NCBI RefSeq assembly: GCF_001570565.1
Contig: NZ_BBXE01000049.1
Coordinates: forward strand, 1 to 62,138
From: Herbidospora yilanensis
GTDB taxonomy: Bacteria > Actinomycetota > Actinomycetes > Streptosporangiales > Streptosporangiaceae
Length of the DNA stretch: 62,138 bases
Reading direction: 5' to 3'
Shown: one piece after another, positions 17,546 through 26,530 of the stretch
Layout of the letters: every line of letters begins with the position of its first letter
Position numbering within the stretch: the first letter of the stretch is position 1
Translations under genes and position numbers: made by a program
The notes under the pieces: model-generated
The model's database searches: none
What the model was told of the DNA's origin: nothing
What the model saw: the letters and a program-made list of their open reading frames with translations, nothing else

Positions 17546-18880
17546 GTGCGGACAACGAACTCACCGATACCCACACCACCTCACCCCCGAAGGGCGGCTG
17601 GATCAGTGACAGCAGTCGGATCACCCGGATGGAGCCGGCGCGCGCTCGGCACGGGCCTGGCCGTCGTGGCCGCGGGCTGCCTGGCCGCGTGTTCGGCCGC
17701 CCCCTCGGGCGAGGCCGCCGCGCCCAGTCAGCAGGCGGGTGGCGGGACGTACACCATCTGGGATCCCTATCCGCAGTACGACGGCGGCTCCGCCTGGGTG
17801 AAACTGCTGGAGACCTGTGGCACGCAGGCCGGCGTGACGGTCGAGCGCACCGGTTATGACACCAGCGACCTGACCAACAAGGCGCTGCTGGCCGCGCAGC
17901 AGGGCAACGCGCCCGACGTGATCGTCGTCGACAACCCCGTGATCTCGACCCTCGCCGAGGCCGGCGTGCTGACCACGACCGCCGAGAACAAGCTCGACAC
18001 CTCGGCGATCTCGCCGAACCTGCTCGGCGCCGGGCAGAGCGGGGGCAACACCTACGGCGTCCCGATCGGCGCCAACACCCTGGCGCTGTACTACAACAAG
18101 GCCGTGCTCGACGAGGCCGGCGTGGAGATCACCTCGGTCACCGACTGGGCCTCCCTGACCGCCGCCCTGGAGCGGGTCAAGGCGGCGGGGAAGAAGGGCA
18201 TCACCTTCTCGGCCATCGGCACCGAGGAGGGCAGCTTCCAGTTCCTGCCCTGGTTCTGGGGATCGGGCGCGCAGCTCACCAAGCTCGACTCGCCGGAGGG
18301 CGTGTCGGCGGTGGCGTTGTGGACCGACTGGCTGAAGAAGGGGTACGCCCCCAACTCGGTCATCAACAACACCCAGACCACGAGCTGGCAGGAGTTCGCC
18401 AGCGGTGACTACGCCTTCGCCGAGAACGGCACCTGGCAGCTCGCCAACGCCAAGGAGGCCGGCTTCGAGTACGGCATCATCCCGGTCCCCGGCAAGAACG
18501 GCGGAACCGCTCCGGCGCCCACCGGCGGCGAGTTCGTCAGCATTCCGGTGCAGCGGGACACCGCGCGCTACGCCACCTCCCAGCAGCTGGTCACCTGCCT
18601 GACCAGCACCGACAACTCCTTCACCACGGTGGGCACGTTGTCGTACATCGCGCCGACCGAGGCGGTGCAGACCCGCCAGGTCGCCGAGAACCCCGAGCTG
18701 GAGGTGTGGGTGGCGGCGGTCAAGGCGGCCAAGGGCCGCACCGGCGACGACCTCGGCACCAAGTATCCGAAGATCTCCGAGCCGATGTGGGGCGCGGTGC
18801 AGGCGGCGCTGAGCGGGGCCAAGAGCCCGGAGCAGGCGATGGCCGATGCGCAGACCGCGGCGGCGAGCGCGACCCAGTAG
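17546..18880 (+). CDS. Sugar-binding lipoprotein of second ABC importer
   Basis: About 444 residues. The lipobox is GCLAAC, followed by a Ser/Ala/Gly linker and a family 1 solute-binding fold (TYTIWDPYPQY; NAPDVIVVDNPVISTLAEAGVL; YALYYNKA-like ALYYNKAVLDEAG; FAENGTWQLANA). I chose GTG 17546 because GGAGG lies 8 bp upstream; GTG 17606 would give a more ordinary signal peptide length but has a poorer ribosome site. First gene of a four-gene operon with two permeases and a GH63-like glucosidase. Ligand unknown; likely an oligosaccharide released by the secreted GH39-like enzymes of the same regulon. Confidence 0.9.
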   Translation: MRTTNSPIPTPPHPRRAAGSVTAVGSPGWSRRALGTGLAVVAAGCLAACSAAPSGEAAAPSQQAGGGTYTIWDPYPQYDGGSAWVKLLETCGTQAGVTVERTGYDTSDLTNKALLAAQQGNAPDVIVVDNPVISTLAEAGVLTTTAENKLDTSAISPNLLGAGQSGGNTYGVPIGANTLALYYNKAVLDEAGVEITSVTDWASLTAALERVKAAGKKGITFSAIGTEEGSFQFLPWFWGSGAQLTKLDSPEGVSAVALWTDWLKKGYAPNSVINNTQTTSWQEFASGDYAFAENGTWQLANAKEAGFEYGIIPVPGKNGGTAPAPTGGEFVSIPVQRDTARYATSQQLVTCLTSTDNSFTTVGTLSYIAPTEAVQTRQVAENPELEVWVAAVKAAKGRTGDDLGTKYPKISEPMWGAVQAALSGAKSPEQAMADAQTAAASATQ

Positions 18881-18888
18881 GCGCCGGC

Positions 18889-19839
18889 ATGAGTCGAATC
18901 GTCCAGACGCCCGCGGCCGCCGGTCCCGTGACGACCTCACGGGACCGCCGCGGGCGGGTGGCGCCGGAGCGGTGGGCGGCCTGGGGCTTCCTGGTGCCGA
19001 TCACCCTGTATCTGGCGGTGTTCCACGCCTACCCGCTCTACCGCAACGTGGAGCTGAGCCTGCGCGACTACACCGTGCGCTCGTTCGTCCAGGGTGACGC
19101 GCCGTTCACCGGGTTCGCGAACTACCTGAAGGTCTTCGGCGACGCCACCTTCTGGCCCGCCCTGTGGCACACGGCGGTGTTCACGGCGGTGTCGCTGGCC
19201 TTCCAGTTCTCCCTCGGGCTCGCGCTGGCGCTGTTCTTCGTCAACAACTTCCGGTTGTCGGCGGTTCTGCGGGCGCTCTTCCTGGTGCCCTGGCTGCTGC
19301 CGCTGATCGTGTCCGCCTCGACCTGGGCGTGGATGCTGAACAGCGACTCCGGCGTGGTCAACGCGGTCCTCGGCGTGGTCGGGCTCGGCCCGGTCAACTG
19401 GCTGACCTCCCCCGACTGGTCGCTCTGGTCGGTGATCATCGCCAACGTCTGGATCGGCGTGCCGTTCAACCTGGTGGTGCTCTACTCCGGCCTCCAGGCG
19501 ATCAACCCGGCCGTGTACGAGGCCGCCGCGCTGGACGGCGCGTCGGGCTGGCAGCGGTTCTGGCGGGTGACCTTCCCCCTGCTCCGCCCGGTCTCGGCGA
19601 TCACGCTGCTGCTCGGGCTGGTCTACACGCTGAAGGTGTTCGACATCATCTGGATCATGACCAAGGGCGGGCCGAGCGGCTCCTCGACCACGTTCGCCAC
19701 CTGGTCCTACCGGCTGGGTTTCGGGAACCTCGTGCCCTCGTTCGGGCCGGGCGCCGCGGTCGGCAACCTGCTGATCGTGACGGCGCTGGGCTTCGGGCTC
19801 CTCTACGTCCGCGTCCAGCGACGGCGGGAGGCCGCGTGA
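18889..19839 (+). CDS. ABC sugar permease, MalF type
   Basis: 316 residues, about six membrane helices starting WGFLVPITLYLAVFHAYPLYR. The EAA loop reads YEAAALDGASGWQRFWRVTFP. It starts 8 bp after the binding-protein stop and its own stop overlaps the next permease. No ATPase gene follows, so a shared ATPase encoded elsewhere is needed. Confidence 0.92.
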   Translation: MSRIVQTPAAAGPVTTSRDRRGRVAPERWAAWGFLVPITLYLAVFHAYPLYRNVELSLRDYTVRSFVQGDAPFTGFANYLKVFGDATFWPALWHTAVFTAVSLAFQFSLGLALALFFVNNFRLSAVLRALFLVPWLLPLIVSASTWAWMLNSDSGVVNAVLGVVGLGPVNWLTSPDWSLWSVIIANVWIGVPFNLVVLYSGLQAINPAVYEAAALDGASGWQRFWRVTFPLLRPVSAITLLLGLVYTLKVFDIIWIMTKGGPSGSSTTFATWSYRLGFGNLVPSFGPGAAVGNLLIVTALGFGLLYVRVQRRREAA

Positions 19840-20654
19840 GAACCCCGCGCCGCGTGTGGAAGACCCTGGTCGGCACGGCGCTGACCGCCGTGATGCTGTT
19901 CCCGGTCTACTGGATGGTCAACGTCTCGTTCACCCGTGACCGGGACATGCGCAAGAGCCCGCCGTCCTGGTTCCCCGCCGACCCCACCCTGGAGGGGTAC
20001 CGCGCGGTCCTCGACCAGCAGCTCCCCTATCTCGGCACGAGCCTGGTGGTCGGGCTGGGGACCGTGGCCGTGACCCTGGCGGTCGCGGCGCCGGCCGCGT
20101 ACTCGCTGGCCAGGCTGCGCCCGCCGGGCGGCGGGGTGCTGAGCTTCCTGCTGCTGATCGCGCAGATGGTCCCGGGGATCATCATGGCGATGGGCTTCTA
20201 CGCCATGTATCTCAACCTCGGCGTGCTCAACACGCTCCCCGGGCTGATCGTGGCCGACTCGACCCTCGCGGTCCCCTTCGCGGTGCTCATCCTCACCGCG
20301 TTCATGTCCGGCGTCCCGCAGGAGCTCCTGCACGCCGCCAGGGTCGACGGGGCCGGCGCCGTACGGACCTTCTGGTCGATCGTGCTGCCGGTCAGCCGTA
20401 ACGCGATCATCACCGTGTCCCTGTTCGCGTTCCTGTGGGCGTGGTCGGACTTCATCTTCGCCAGCACGCTGGCCGGCGGCGGCGACCACCAGCCGATCAC
20501 CCTCGGCATCTACCGCTACATCGGCAACAACAACCAGCAGTGGAACGCGATCATGGCCACCGCGGTCGTCGCGTCGATCCCGGCCGCCGTTCTGCTCGTC
20601 ATCGCACAGCGTTACGTCACCGCGGGCGTCACCGCGGGCGCCGTCAAGGACTGA
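19836..20654 (+). CDS. ABC sugar permease, MalG type
   Basis: 272 residues, six membrane helices, with the EAA-type loop HAARVDGAGAVRTFWSIVLPV. The GTG start overlaps the previous stop by 4 bp (GTGA), which couples translation of the two permeases. It completes the second ATPase-less importer. Confidence 0.92.
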   Translation: MRTPRRVWKTLVGTALTAVMLFPVYWMVNVSFTRDRDMRKSPPSWFPADPTLEGYRAVLDQQLPYLGTSLVVGLGTVAVTLAVAAPAAYSLARLRPPGGGVLSFLLLIAQMVPGIIMAMGFYAMYLNLGVLNTLPGLIVADSTLAVPFAVLILTAFMSGVPQELLHAARVDGAGAVRTFWSIVLPVSRNAIITVSLFAFLWAWSDFIFASTLAGGGDHQPITLGIYRYIGNNNQQWNAIMATAVVASIPAAVLLVIAQRYVTAGVTAGAVKD

Positions 20655-20688
20655 CCGGGCTCCCTCCCATGGAAAGGACCATCCCTTC

Positions 20689-22407
20689 ATGACCGTCGTC
20701 GCCCCCGGCCCGGTGTTCTCCCTGCGGGAGATCCCGTTCGGTTTCCGCGGGTCCTGGTTCGGTTTCTCGCCCGTCACCGGGGAGAACGTGTACGCCGAAG
20801 ACGTGCATCTGGTCTCCCACCAGACCGGGATGCATCCGGTTCTGCGGCTGGTCCCCGTCGCCGGGGCCGCCCGTGCCGAGAGCGTCGTCACCGGCACGCC
20901 GCATCAGCTCACCTGGAGCCACGACGCGGGCCGGATCGAGCTCGCCTACGAGAGCGTGGACACGGTGCGGATCCGCGGCCGGGGCCTGGGCCTGCGCCTG
21001 CTGGCCGCCGACCCGGTCCTCACCCCGTTCAGCGGCCCCTACTTCTTCGAGGACCCCCTCGACGGCGCCGCGGTCTTCACCCTCTACCAGACGGGGCGCC
21101 GCTACCGCCTCACCCTGCTGCGCGGCCGGATCGCCGAGCACCTGGGCGCGCAGGCGCTGGGCACCACCGAACGCGGCATCGTCGTCACGGGCGACGAGCA
21201 GGAGTGGGAGATCGCCGTCGAGGAGTACGAGACCGCGCGCCCCCCGTACACGAGCGGACGCGGGTTCGACGACGTGGCCGCCGGGGCGCGGCGGGACTTC
21301 GAGGCGTTCCTCGGCGCGGTCGCGCCGTGGCGGGACGAACGCACGCCCGCCGCCGAACTCGCCGTCTACGTCCTGTGGTCGGCCTCGGTGCGCGCCGCGG
21401 GCTTCGTGCCCCGTCCGGCGGTGCTGATGTCCAAACACTGGATGGGCAAGGTCTGGAGCTGGGATCACTGCTTCAACGCGATCGCCCTCGCCGAAGGCCT
21501 GCCCGCGCTGGCGTGGGACCAGTTCCGGTTGCCATTCGACCATCAGGACCCGGCCGGCGCGCTCCCCGACTCCGTCACCCACTCCGAGATCCTCTACAAC
21601 TTCGTCAAGCCGCCCATCCACGGCTGGGCGCTGCGCCACCTGCCCCCGGCGCCCCCGGACGACCTGGCCGAGACCTATCGCCTGCTCGAACGATGGACCA
21701 CGTTCTGGCTGGACGCACGCCGCGTGCCCGGCCGGGAACTGGCGCACTACCAGCACGGCAACGACAGCGGCTGGGACAACGCGACCACCTTCCTGCCCGA
21801 ACGCCTCGTCGAGACGGCCGACCTGGCCTCGTTCCTGGTCATCCAGATGCGCACGCTGGCCCGCCTGGCGACCGTGCTGGCCCGGCCCGACGAGGCGGCC
21901 GAATGGTCGCGGAAGGCCGACCGCATGCGCGAGGCGGTGCTCGCCGAGCTCTGGCGCGAGGACCGTTTCGTCGCCCGGGGCGCACGTTCCGGCGAGGTCT
22001 GGCCGAGCGCCAGCCTGCTCGACCTCATGCCGATCGTGCTGGGCGAGGAACTCCCCCAGCGGGTCCACACGACCCTGGCGGCCAGGATCAAGACCCACCT
22101 GACGGAGTTCGGCCTGGCCACCGAACTGCCCTCCTCCCCGCACTACCAGGACGACGGCTACTGGCGCGGTCCCATCTGGGCCCCCTCCACGATCCTGATC
22201 GAGGACGGGCTGCGCCGCGCCGGCCACGCCGTCCTGGCCGACGAGATCAGCACGCGCTTCCGCGCCCTGTGCGAGAAGTCGGGGTTCGCGGAGAACTTCG
22301 ACGCCCGGACCGGCGCGGGCCTCCGCGACCGCGCCTACACCTGGACGGCCAGCGCCTACCTCATCCTGTCCGCGGCCCACCTGCGCCGCACCACCCGACA
22401 GGACTGA
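20689..22407 (+). CDS. GH63-like (alpha/alpha)6-barrel glucosidase, cytoplasmic
   Basis: 572 residues with no signal peptide. The C-terminal two thirds form an (alpha/alpha)6 barrel with the motifs KVWSWDHCFNAIAL, FDHQDPAGALPDS, HGNDSGWDNAT and DDGYWRGPIWAPS, characteristic of GH63 and related inverting glucosidases (bacterial YgjK-like proteins); the Asp/Glu-bearing loops GNDSGWDN and the late ENFDARTG segment probably hold the catalytic acids. The N-terminal 190 residues look like a beta-sandwich. It lies 34 bp after the permeases, so it should trim the imported sugar. Its bond specificity cannot be read from sequence; alpha-glucosidase, alpha-mannosidase-like or another alpha-glycosidase are all possible. 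Confidence 0.75.
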   Translation: MTVVAPGPVFSLREIPFGFRGSWFGFSPVTGENVYAEDVHLVSHQTGMHPVLRLVPVAGAARAESVVTGTPHQLTWSHDAGRIELAYESVDTVRIRGRGLGLRLLAADPVLTPFSGPYFFEDPLDGAAVFTLYQTGRRYRLTLLRGRIAEHLGAQALGTTERGIVVTGDEQEWEIAVEEYETARPPYTSGRGFDDVAAGARRDFEAFLGAVAPWRDERTPAAELAVYVLWSASVRAAGFVPRPAVLMSKHWMGKVWSWDHCFNAIALAEGLPALAWDQFRLPFDHQDPAGALPDSVTHSEILYNFVKPPIHGWALRHLPPAPPDDLAETYRLLERWTTFWLDARRVPGRELAHYQHGNDSGWDNATTFLPERLVETADLASFLVIQMRTLARLATVLARPDEAAEWSRKADRMREAVLAELWREDRFVARGARSGEVWPSASLLDLMPIVLGEELPQRVHTTLAARIKTHLTEFGLATELPSSPHYQDDGYWRGPIWAPSTILIEDGLRRAGHAVLADEISTRFRALCEKSGFAENFDARTGAGLRDRAYTWTASAYLILSAAHLRRTTRQD

Positions 22408-22410
22408 TCC

Positions 22411-22424
22411 CCGAATCGATTCGA
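22411..22424. promoter_or_regulatory. Upstream regulon operator
   Basis: CCGAATCGATTCGA, the regulon operator with one arm mismatch, 4 bp after the GH63-like gene. Its centre is 120 bp from the second operator of the same intergenic region, a spacing that would allow looping by a tetrameric LacI-family protein. Confidence 0.65.
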
Positions 22425-22497
22425 GTCGGTTTCGCCGTTTGGCACGTTCTTCTTCTCCCTGCTGAGCTCGCGGATTTCACATCCAGGAAACATGTCA

Positions 22498-22544
22498 TTG
22501 ACAGCTTTCTTGACCGGTTTTACGATTCACGCGAATCGATTCGA
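22498..22544 (+). promoter_or_regulatory. Promoter plus operator of third GH39-like gene
   Basis: TTGACA (22498-22503), exactly 17 bp, TACGAT (22521-22526): the strongest promoter match in the window. The operator GCGAATCGATTCGA (22531-22544) starts 4 bp after the -10, over the expected start point. Confidence 0.85.
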
Positions 22545-22609
22545 TTGCCATCGCTCATGACCCCGGGATCTTGTCGCGGCACCCCCGTCCTCCGTCCGAG
22601 GAGCCATCA

Positions 22610-24430
22610 ATGAGCACATCCCTCCGTAGGCGTCTCGCCGTCCTGTCAGCCGTCGGCGCGCTCGCCCTGACCCCCCTCGTCACGGCCCCGGCTCCGGCTC
22701 AGGCCGCCGACGAGTCGATCACCGTCAACTTCGCCACGGCGGGCGGCAGCCCGACCTACCGGGCCTCCGGCTGGATCTACGGCATGACGGAGAACGCCTC
22801 CGGACCGGCCGACCACTTCTTCCGGGACGTGAAGTTCCGCTACATGCGCGCCGGCGGGGCGCAACTCGACGCCCCGGGCGGCTGGGTGTCGGGCAGGTAC
22901 GACCGCCGGTGGAACTCCACCCGGGCCCAGTTGCTCCGCACCCGCGCCCTGGGCGGCGAGTTCATCCTCCTGGTCCACGACCTGTGGGGCGCCGACGGCT
23001 ACCCGATCTCGCGTTTCCCGGGTGACAACGGCAACTGGACCGACTACGACAACTTCCTCACCCGCCTGATCGCCGACGTGCGGGCGACCGGCGCCCCCGT
23101 CCAGTGGGACCTGTGGAACGAGCCCAACATCACGCTGTTCTGGAACCGGCCCCAGTCCCAGTACTTCGAGTTGTGGCGACGCACCTACCAGCGGATCAGG
23201 GCCGAGTTCCCCGGCCACCTGATCGTGGGGCCGAGTTGCGCCTGCGTGCCCTCCACCAGCCACACCTGGTGGAACCAGTACCTCGACTACATCCGCGCCA
23301 ACAACGTGATCCCCGACATCGTGAGCTGGCACTCGCTGCCGGGCGATCCGGTCGCCAACGTCGCGGCGGCCGACGCCACGCTGAACCCGCGGGGCATCCC
23401 CCACCCCCGGCCGTACCAGATCAACGAGTACGGCGCCTCCAACGAGCAGAACGCGGGCGACGGCGCCTGGTACATCGCGCGGCTGGAGCGGGCCGGCGCC
23501 GACGGCCTGCGCGCCAACTGGGCCAGCAGCGGGAACCTGCACAACGACCTGGGCAACCTGCTGGTGCGCAACTCGGCGGGCGCCCACCAGCCGAAGGGCG
23601 AATGGTGGGCCTACCGCTTCTACGGATCGCAGACGGGCCAGATCGTCTCCGTCACGCCCAGTTCGTCGTACGACGCCTTCGCCACCAAGGCGAGCGGCGG
23701 CGCGAAGATCCTCGTCGGCGGCGGCCGGACGACCGGCAACATCGCGGTCAACCTGCAACGGCTCGACACCACGAGCGGGATCGTGCAGAACAACCAGGTG
23801 CGGGTGGTCGCCCAGCGCATCCCGAACAACGGCGGCGGCGCGGTCCAGGGCCCGGTCACCGTGCAGAACTCCGTGGTCACCCTCTCGGGCAACGCCACCA
23901 CGGTGAACCTGCCGAACGTCAGCGCCGACGACGCCTTCACCGTCACCGTGCTGCCCCCCTCCGACGGCGCCTTCCAGACGGTCGCCGTCGCCCAGCACTC
24001 CCAGCAGTGCCTGGACAACACCGGCGCCGGCACGTCCGACGGCAACCGGCAGCAGCAGACCCACTGTGACGGCGACGACCGGCAACTGTGGAACCTGCGC
24101 CCCGTCTCCGGGGTCGCCGACACCTACACCGTCGTCAACCAGCAGTCCGGCAAGTGCCTGGACGTCAACGGGGTCTCCACCGCCGACGGCGCCGCCGTGA
24201 TCCAGTGGACCTGCGCCGCCGGATCGCTGAACCAGCAGTTCACGTTGCGGAAGGTCACCTACTCGGGCAACGACGCGCACGACTACCAGCTCGTGGCCCG
24301 GCACAGCGGCAAGTGCGTCGACGTGAGCACCGTCTCCACGGCGCCCGGCGCCCTGATCCACCAGTGGACCTGCAATCCCGTGGGTCAGAGCACCCCGCGC
24401 AACCAGACCTGGCGGTTGTGGGGCCGATGA
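22610..24430 (+). CDS. Secreted GH39-like hydrolase with ricin-type lectin domain
   Basis: 606 residues. A Sec signal peptide (to about AQA, residue 32) is followed by a TIM-barrel catalytic domain with acid/base motif LWNEPN (E171) and nucleophile motif INEYGA (E273), a beta-domain to about residue 460, and a C-terminal ricin-B/CBM13 lectin of three repeats (QCLDNTGAGTSDGN, KCLDVNGVSTADGA, KCVDVSTVSTAPGA, with QxW ends such as RQLW, NQQF, NQTW). GAGGAG lies 7 bp upstream of the ATG. Controlled by two regulon operators. It is smaller and more divergent than the two GH39-like enzymes upstream. Probably acts outside the cell to supply oligosaccharides to the importer. Substrate not deducible. 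Confidence 0.82.
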   Translation: MSTSLRRRLAVLSAVGALALTPLVTAPAPAQAADESITVNFATAGGSPTYRASGWIYGMTENASGPADHFFRDVKFRYMRAGGAQLDAPGGWVSGRYDRRWNSTRAQLLRTRALGGEFILLVHDLWGADGYPISRFPGDNGNWTDYDNFLTRLIADVRATGAPVQWDLWNEPNITLFWNRPQSQYFELWRRTYQRIRAEFPGHLIVGPSCACVPSTSHTWWNQYLDYIRANNVIPDIVSWHSLPGDPVANVAAADATLNPRGIPHPRPYQINEYGASNEQNAGDGAWYIARLERAGADGLRANWASSGNLHNDLGNLLVRNSAGAHQPKGEWWAYRFYGSQTGQIVSVTPSSSYDAFATKASGGAKILVGGGRTTGNIAVNLQRLDTTSGIVQNNQVRVVAQRIPNNGGGAVQGPVTVQNSVVTLSGNATTVNLPNVSADDAFTVTVLPPSDGAFQTVAVAQHSQQCLDNTGAGTSDGNRQQQTHCDGDDRQLWNLRPVSGVADTYTVVNQQSGKCLDVNGVSTADGAAVIQWTCAAGSLNQQFTLRKVTYSGNDAHDYQLVARHSGKCVDVSTVSTAPGALIHQWTCNPVGQSTPRNQTWRLWGR

Positions 24431-24439
24431 ACGCAGACG

Positions 24440-24480
24440 CCCCGGCCCGGCGGCGCGGAACACGCACCGCCGGGCCGGGG
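24440..24480 (+). terminator. Hairpin terminator after GH39-lectin gene
   Basis: Perfect 14-bp stem CCCCGGCCCGGCGG / CCGCCGGGCCGGGG with a 13-nt loop, 10 bp after the stop. Confidence 0.85.
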
Positions 24481-24572
24481 TGTTCCCGTCAGCGGGCGCG
24501 CGCCGAATCGACCACGGCCTCGATCTCCATGGCGGCGGGAGCTCCTGGCCTCCGCCGGTTCGGCAAATCGGG

Positions 24573-24658
24573 CAGGCGGCGTGGAACGGCGGCGACAACC
24601 AGCAGTGGCGGCTCAGCAGCCTGAGCCTGGACCTGTGGGCGCCGGACAACCCCGCTCT
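24573..24658 (+). pseudogene. Ricin-type lectin remnant
   Basis: In one frame the sequence reads AAWNGGDNQQWRLSSL, which carries a QxW lectin motif, followed by a stop at 24658 or soon after. There is no start or full domain. It may be a leftover of a duplicated lectin tail. The rest of 24481-24810 shows no gene. Confidence 0.4.
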
Positions 24659-24813
24659 AACCGGGGCAGGTCGCGGCCAGAGGGACTTCGAGCGCATCAG
24701 GGCGCCCGACATGAAGATCCCCCGTCAGTGCGAGGACGTACTCCCCTCCACTCCGTCCCGGGCACAGACCTGGTCAAATGGCCGGAGTCACCCCGAAGCG
24801 TCCCCTAACCTGG

Positions 24814-24928
24814 GAGGACGGGGGGAGTACTTCCCAAGAGCCGATCCGGTCATGACGGACGTGACGCACGTCCCCGGATGGCCGCCCGCACGGGCGAAGG
24901 AGACCTCGAACAGCTCGTTCGAGGAGGT
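24814..24928 (+). promoter_or_regulatory. Probable yybP-ykoY manganese riboswitch before terC
   Basis: The leader carries GGGGAGTA (24822-24829) near its 5' side and GGAGACC (24899-24905) at its 3' side, with internal hairpins GGACGTG / CACGTCC and CGCCCG / CGGGCG between them, the general layout of yybP-ykoY elements. It precedes a TerC-family gene, a classic target. An expression platform is visible: CCTCGAAC (24904-24911) pairs perfectly with GTTCGAGG (24917-24924), which includes the first part of the GAGGAGG ribosome site (24921-24927). CCTC could instead pair with GAGG at 24814-24817 to close the aptamer and free the ribosome site. That suggests translational ON control by manganese. 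The fold was judged by eye. Confidence 0.65.
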
Positions 24929-24931
24929 TTC

Positions 24932-25990
24932 ATGCCCGCCGATCTCCAGACGATCGGTACCCCGGCTCTGTGGGCGATCACCGTGGCCGCACTGGCGGTG
25001 CTGCTGACCGTCGACTTCGTCCTGACCCGGCGTCCGCACGAGGTGCGGATGCGCGAGGCCGTGGGCTGGTCGGTCTTCTACCTGGCACTGCCGCTGATCT
25101 TCGGTGGGTACGTGTGGGCGGTCCACGGATCAGGCGTCGCGGTGGAGTTCTACACCGGCTACATGGTGGAGAAGTCGCTGTCGGTCGACAACCTGTTCGT
25201 GTTCATGTTGCTGCTGTCGTCGTTCGCGGTGCCGGACGTGCTGGCCCAGCGGGTCCTGCTGCTGGGCATCGTCGGGGCGCTGGCCCTGCGGGCGATCTTC
25301 ATCGCGCTCGGGGCGGCCGTCCTGCAGAGCGGCACGTGGGCGTTCCTGCTGTTCGGCGCGGTCCTGATCGCCGCCGCCGGGAAGATCGTCAAGGACGCGG
25401 CACGCGGGCACGGGCACGAGGTCGACATCTCGTCCATGCGCACCGTCCGCCTGCTGCGGCGCCTGATGCCCATCACCGACGACTACCGGGGCTCCCGCCT
25501 GGTCGTGCGCGAGGGCGGCCGGCGCGCGCTGACCCCGCTGGCGCTGGCCGTGGTGGCCGTCTTCGCCACCGACATCGTCTTCGCCGTCGACTCGGTGCCC
25601 GCCGTGTACGGCGTCACCCAGGACCCGTTCCTCGTCTTCGCCACCAACGCCTTCGCCCTGCTGGGCCTGCGCGCGCTCTACTTCGTGCTCATGGACGTCC
25701 TGACGAGGCTCCGGCACCTCAACCACGGCCTCGGCGTGATCCTGGCGTTCATCGGGGTCAAACTGATCCTGCACTGGGCCCACGGCGTCTGGGCGTGGGT
25801 GCCGGAGATCCCCACACTGCTCTCGCTGGGGGTCATCGTGGCGATCCTGGCCACGGTCACGGCCACCAGCGTGCTGGCCAACCGCCGGGCCCCTACGACC
25901 GCGCCCGGCCGACCACCCGCGGCAGCTCCGTCAGGCCGAAGCCGAGCTGACTGTACAGCTCAAGCTGATCGTAGTAATCCCGATGCGTGA
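24932..25990 (+). CDS. TerC-family integral membrane protein (probable metal exporter)
   Basis: 352 residues with about nine membrane helices. The family signature VEKSLSVDNLFVFMLLL and the second acidic motif FATDIVFAVDSVPAVYGVT are present. TerC/Alx/YkoY proteins are linked to manganese export and to metalation of secreted proteins, and the probable manganese riboswitch upstream agrees. The ATG at 24932 has GAGGAGG 4 bp upstream. The C-terminal tail after about residue 318 (NRRAPTTAPGRPPAAAP) is low-complexity and reads through the 3' end of the convergent gene on the other strand by 98 bp. Confidence 0.9.
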   Translation: MPADLQTIGTPALWAITVAALAVLLTVDFVLTRRPHEVRMREAVGWSVFYLALPLIFGGYVWAVHGSGVAVEFYTGYMVEKSLSVDNLFVFMLLLSSFAVPDVLAQRVLLLGIVGALALRAIFIALGAAVLQSGTWAFLLFGAVLIAAAGKIVKDAARGHGHEVDISSMRTVRLLRRLMPITDDYRGSRLVVREGGRRALTPLALAVVAVFATDIVFAVDSVPAVYGVTQDPFLVFATNAFALLGLRALYFVLMDVLTRLRHLNHGLGVILAFIGVKLILHWAHGVWAWVPEIPTLLSLGVIVAILATVTATSVLANRRAPTTAPGRPPAAAPSGRSRADCTAQADRSNPDA

Positions 25991-26345
25991 CGACCAGGTC
26001 GTCGACCACGTAGGTCATGCACGCCGCCCGGACGGTGACGTGACGGCCGGTCGCCTCGATCTCCCGCCCGTCGGGCAACAGCAACGGCCCCAGATGGGTT
26101 CCGGTGAACACCCACTCCCTGACCATGGGATCGTCACCGGGCACCTCCAGCCACGCCGTCTGGCGATAGTCGGGAAAGGCGCCGAAGGCCTGCTCGTAGA
26201 ACCAGGAGATCTGGTCACGGCCCTCCGCCATGCCCGACGGGGCGACGAGAACGGCGTCGGGACTGTAGATCGCGAGCAGCCGGGGCAGATCGTGGGCGTT
26301 GATCGCGTCGGTCAACCGGCGTCTGATCTCCCAAGGATCGGACAT
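25893..26345 (-). CDS. SnoaL-like / NTF2-fold protein
   Basis: 150 residues with the pattern of SnoaL-like polyketide-cyclase or limonene-epoxide-hydrolase-like domains: RRLTDAINAHDLPRLLAIYSPDAVLVAPSG, then FPDYRQTAWLEV and HRDYYDQLELYSQLG. These small cone-shaped folds include enzymes and binding proteins, so the reaction cannot be named. Its 3' end overlaps the convergent terC gene by 98 bp. Confidence 0.75.
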   Translation of the reverse strand: MSDPWEIRRRLTDAINAHDLPRLLAIYSPDAVLVAPSGMAEGRDQISWFYEQAFGAFPDYRQTAWLEVPGDDPMVREWVFTGTHLGPLLLPDGREIEATGRHVTVRAACMTYVVDDLVVTHRDYYDQLELYSQLGFGLTELPRVVGRARS

Positions 26346-26530
26346 GACGAGAACCCTCCTCAGTGCGGGAGGAGACGTCCGCCTCACCGAGGCCGTGGAT
26401 CGGGATGACATCGAGTCGGCCGAAGCCTCATCCCCTGCCTTCTTGAGGTTACCCAGCAGGGAGTCAGCCGCCGTTCCCGATTGTGTTGTGCGCGCACCCG
26501 GGAAGGTGCCGCAACCTCATGCCGACGCCA

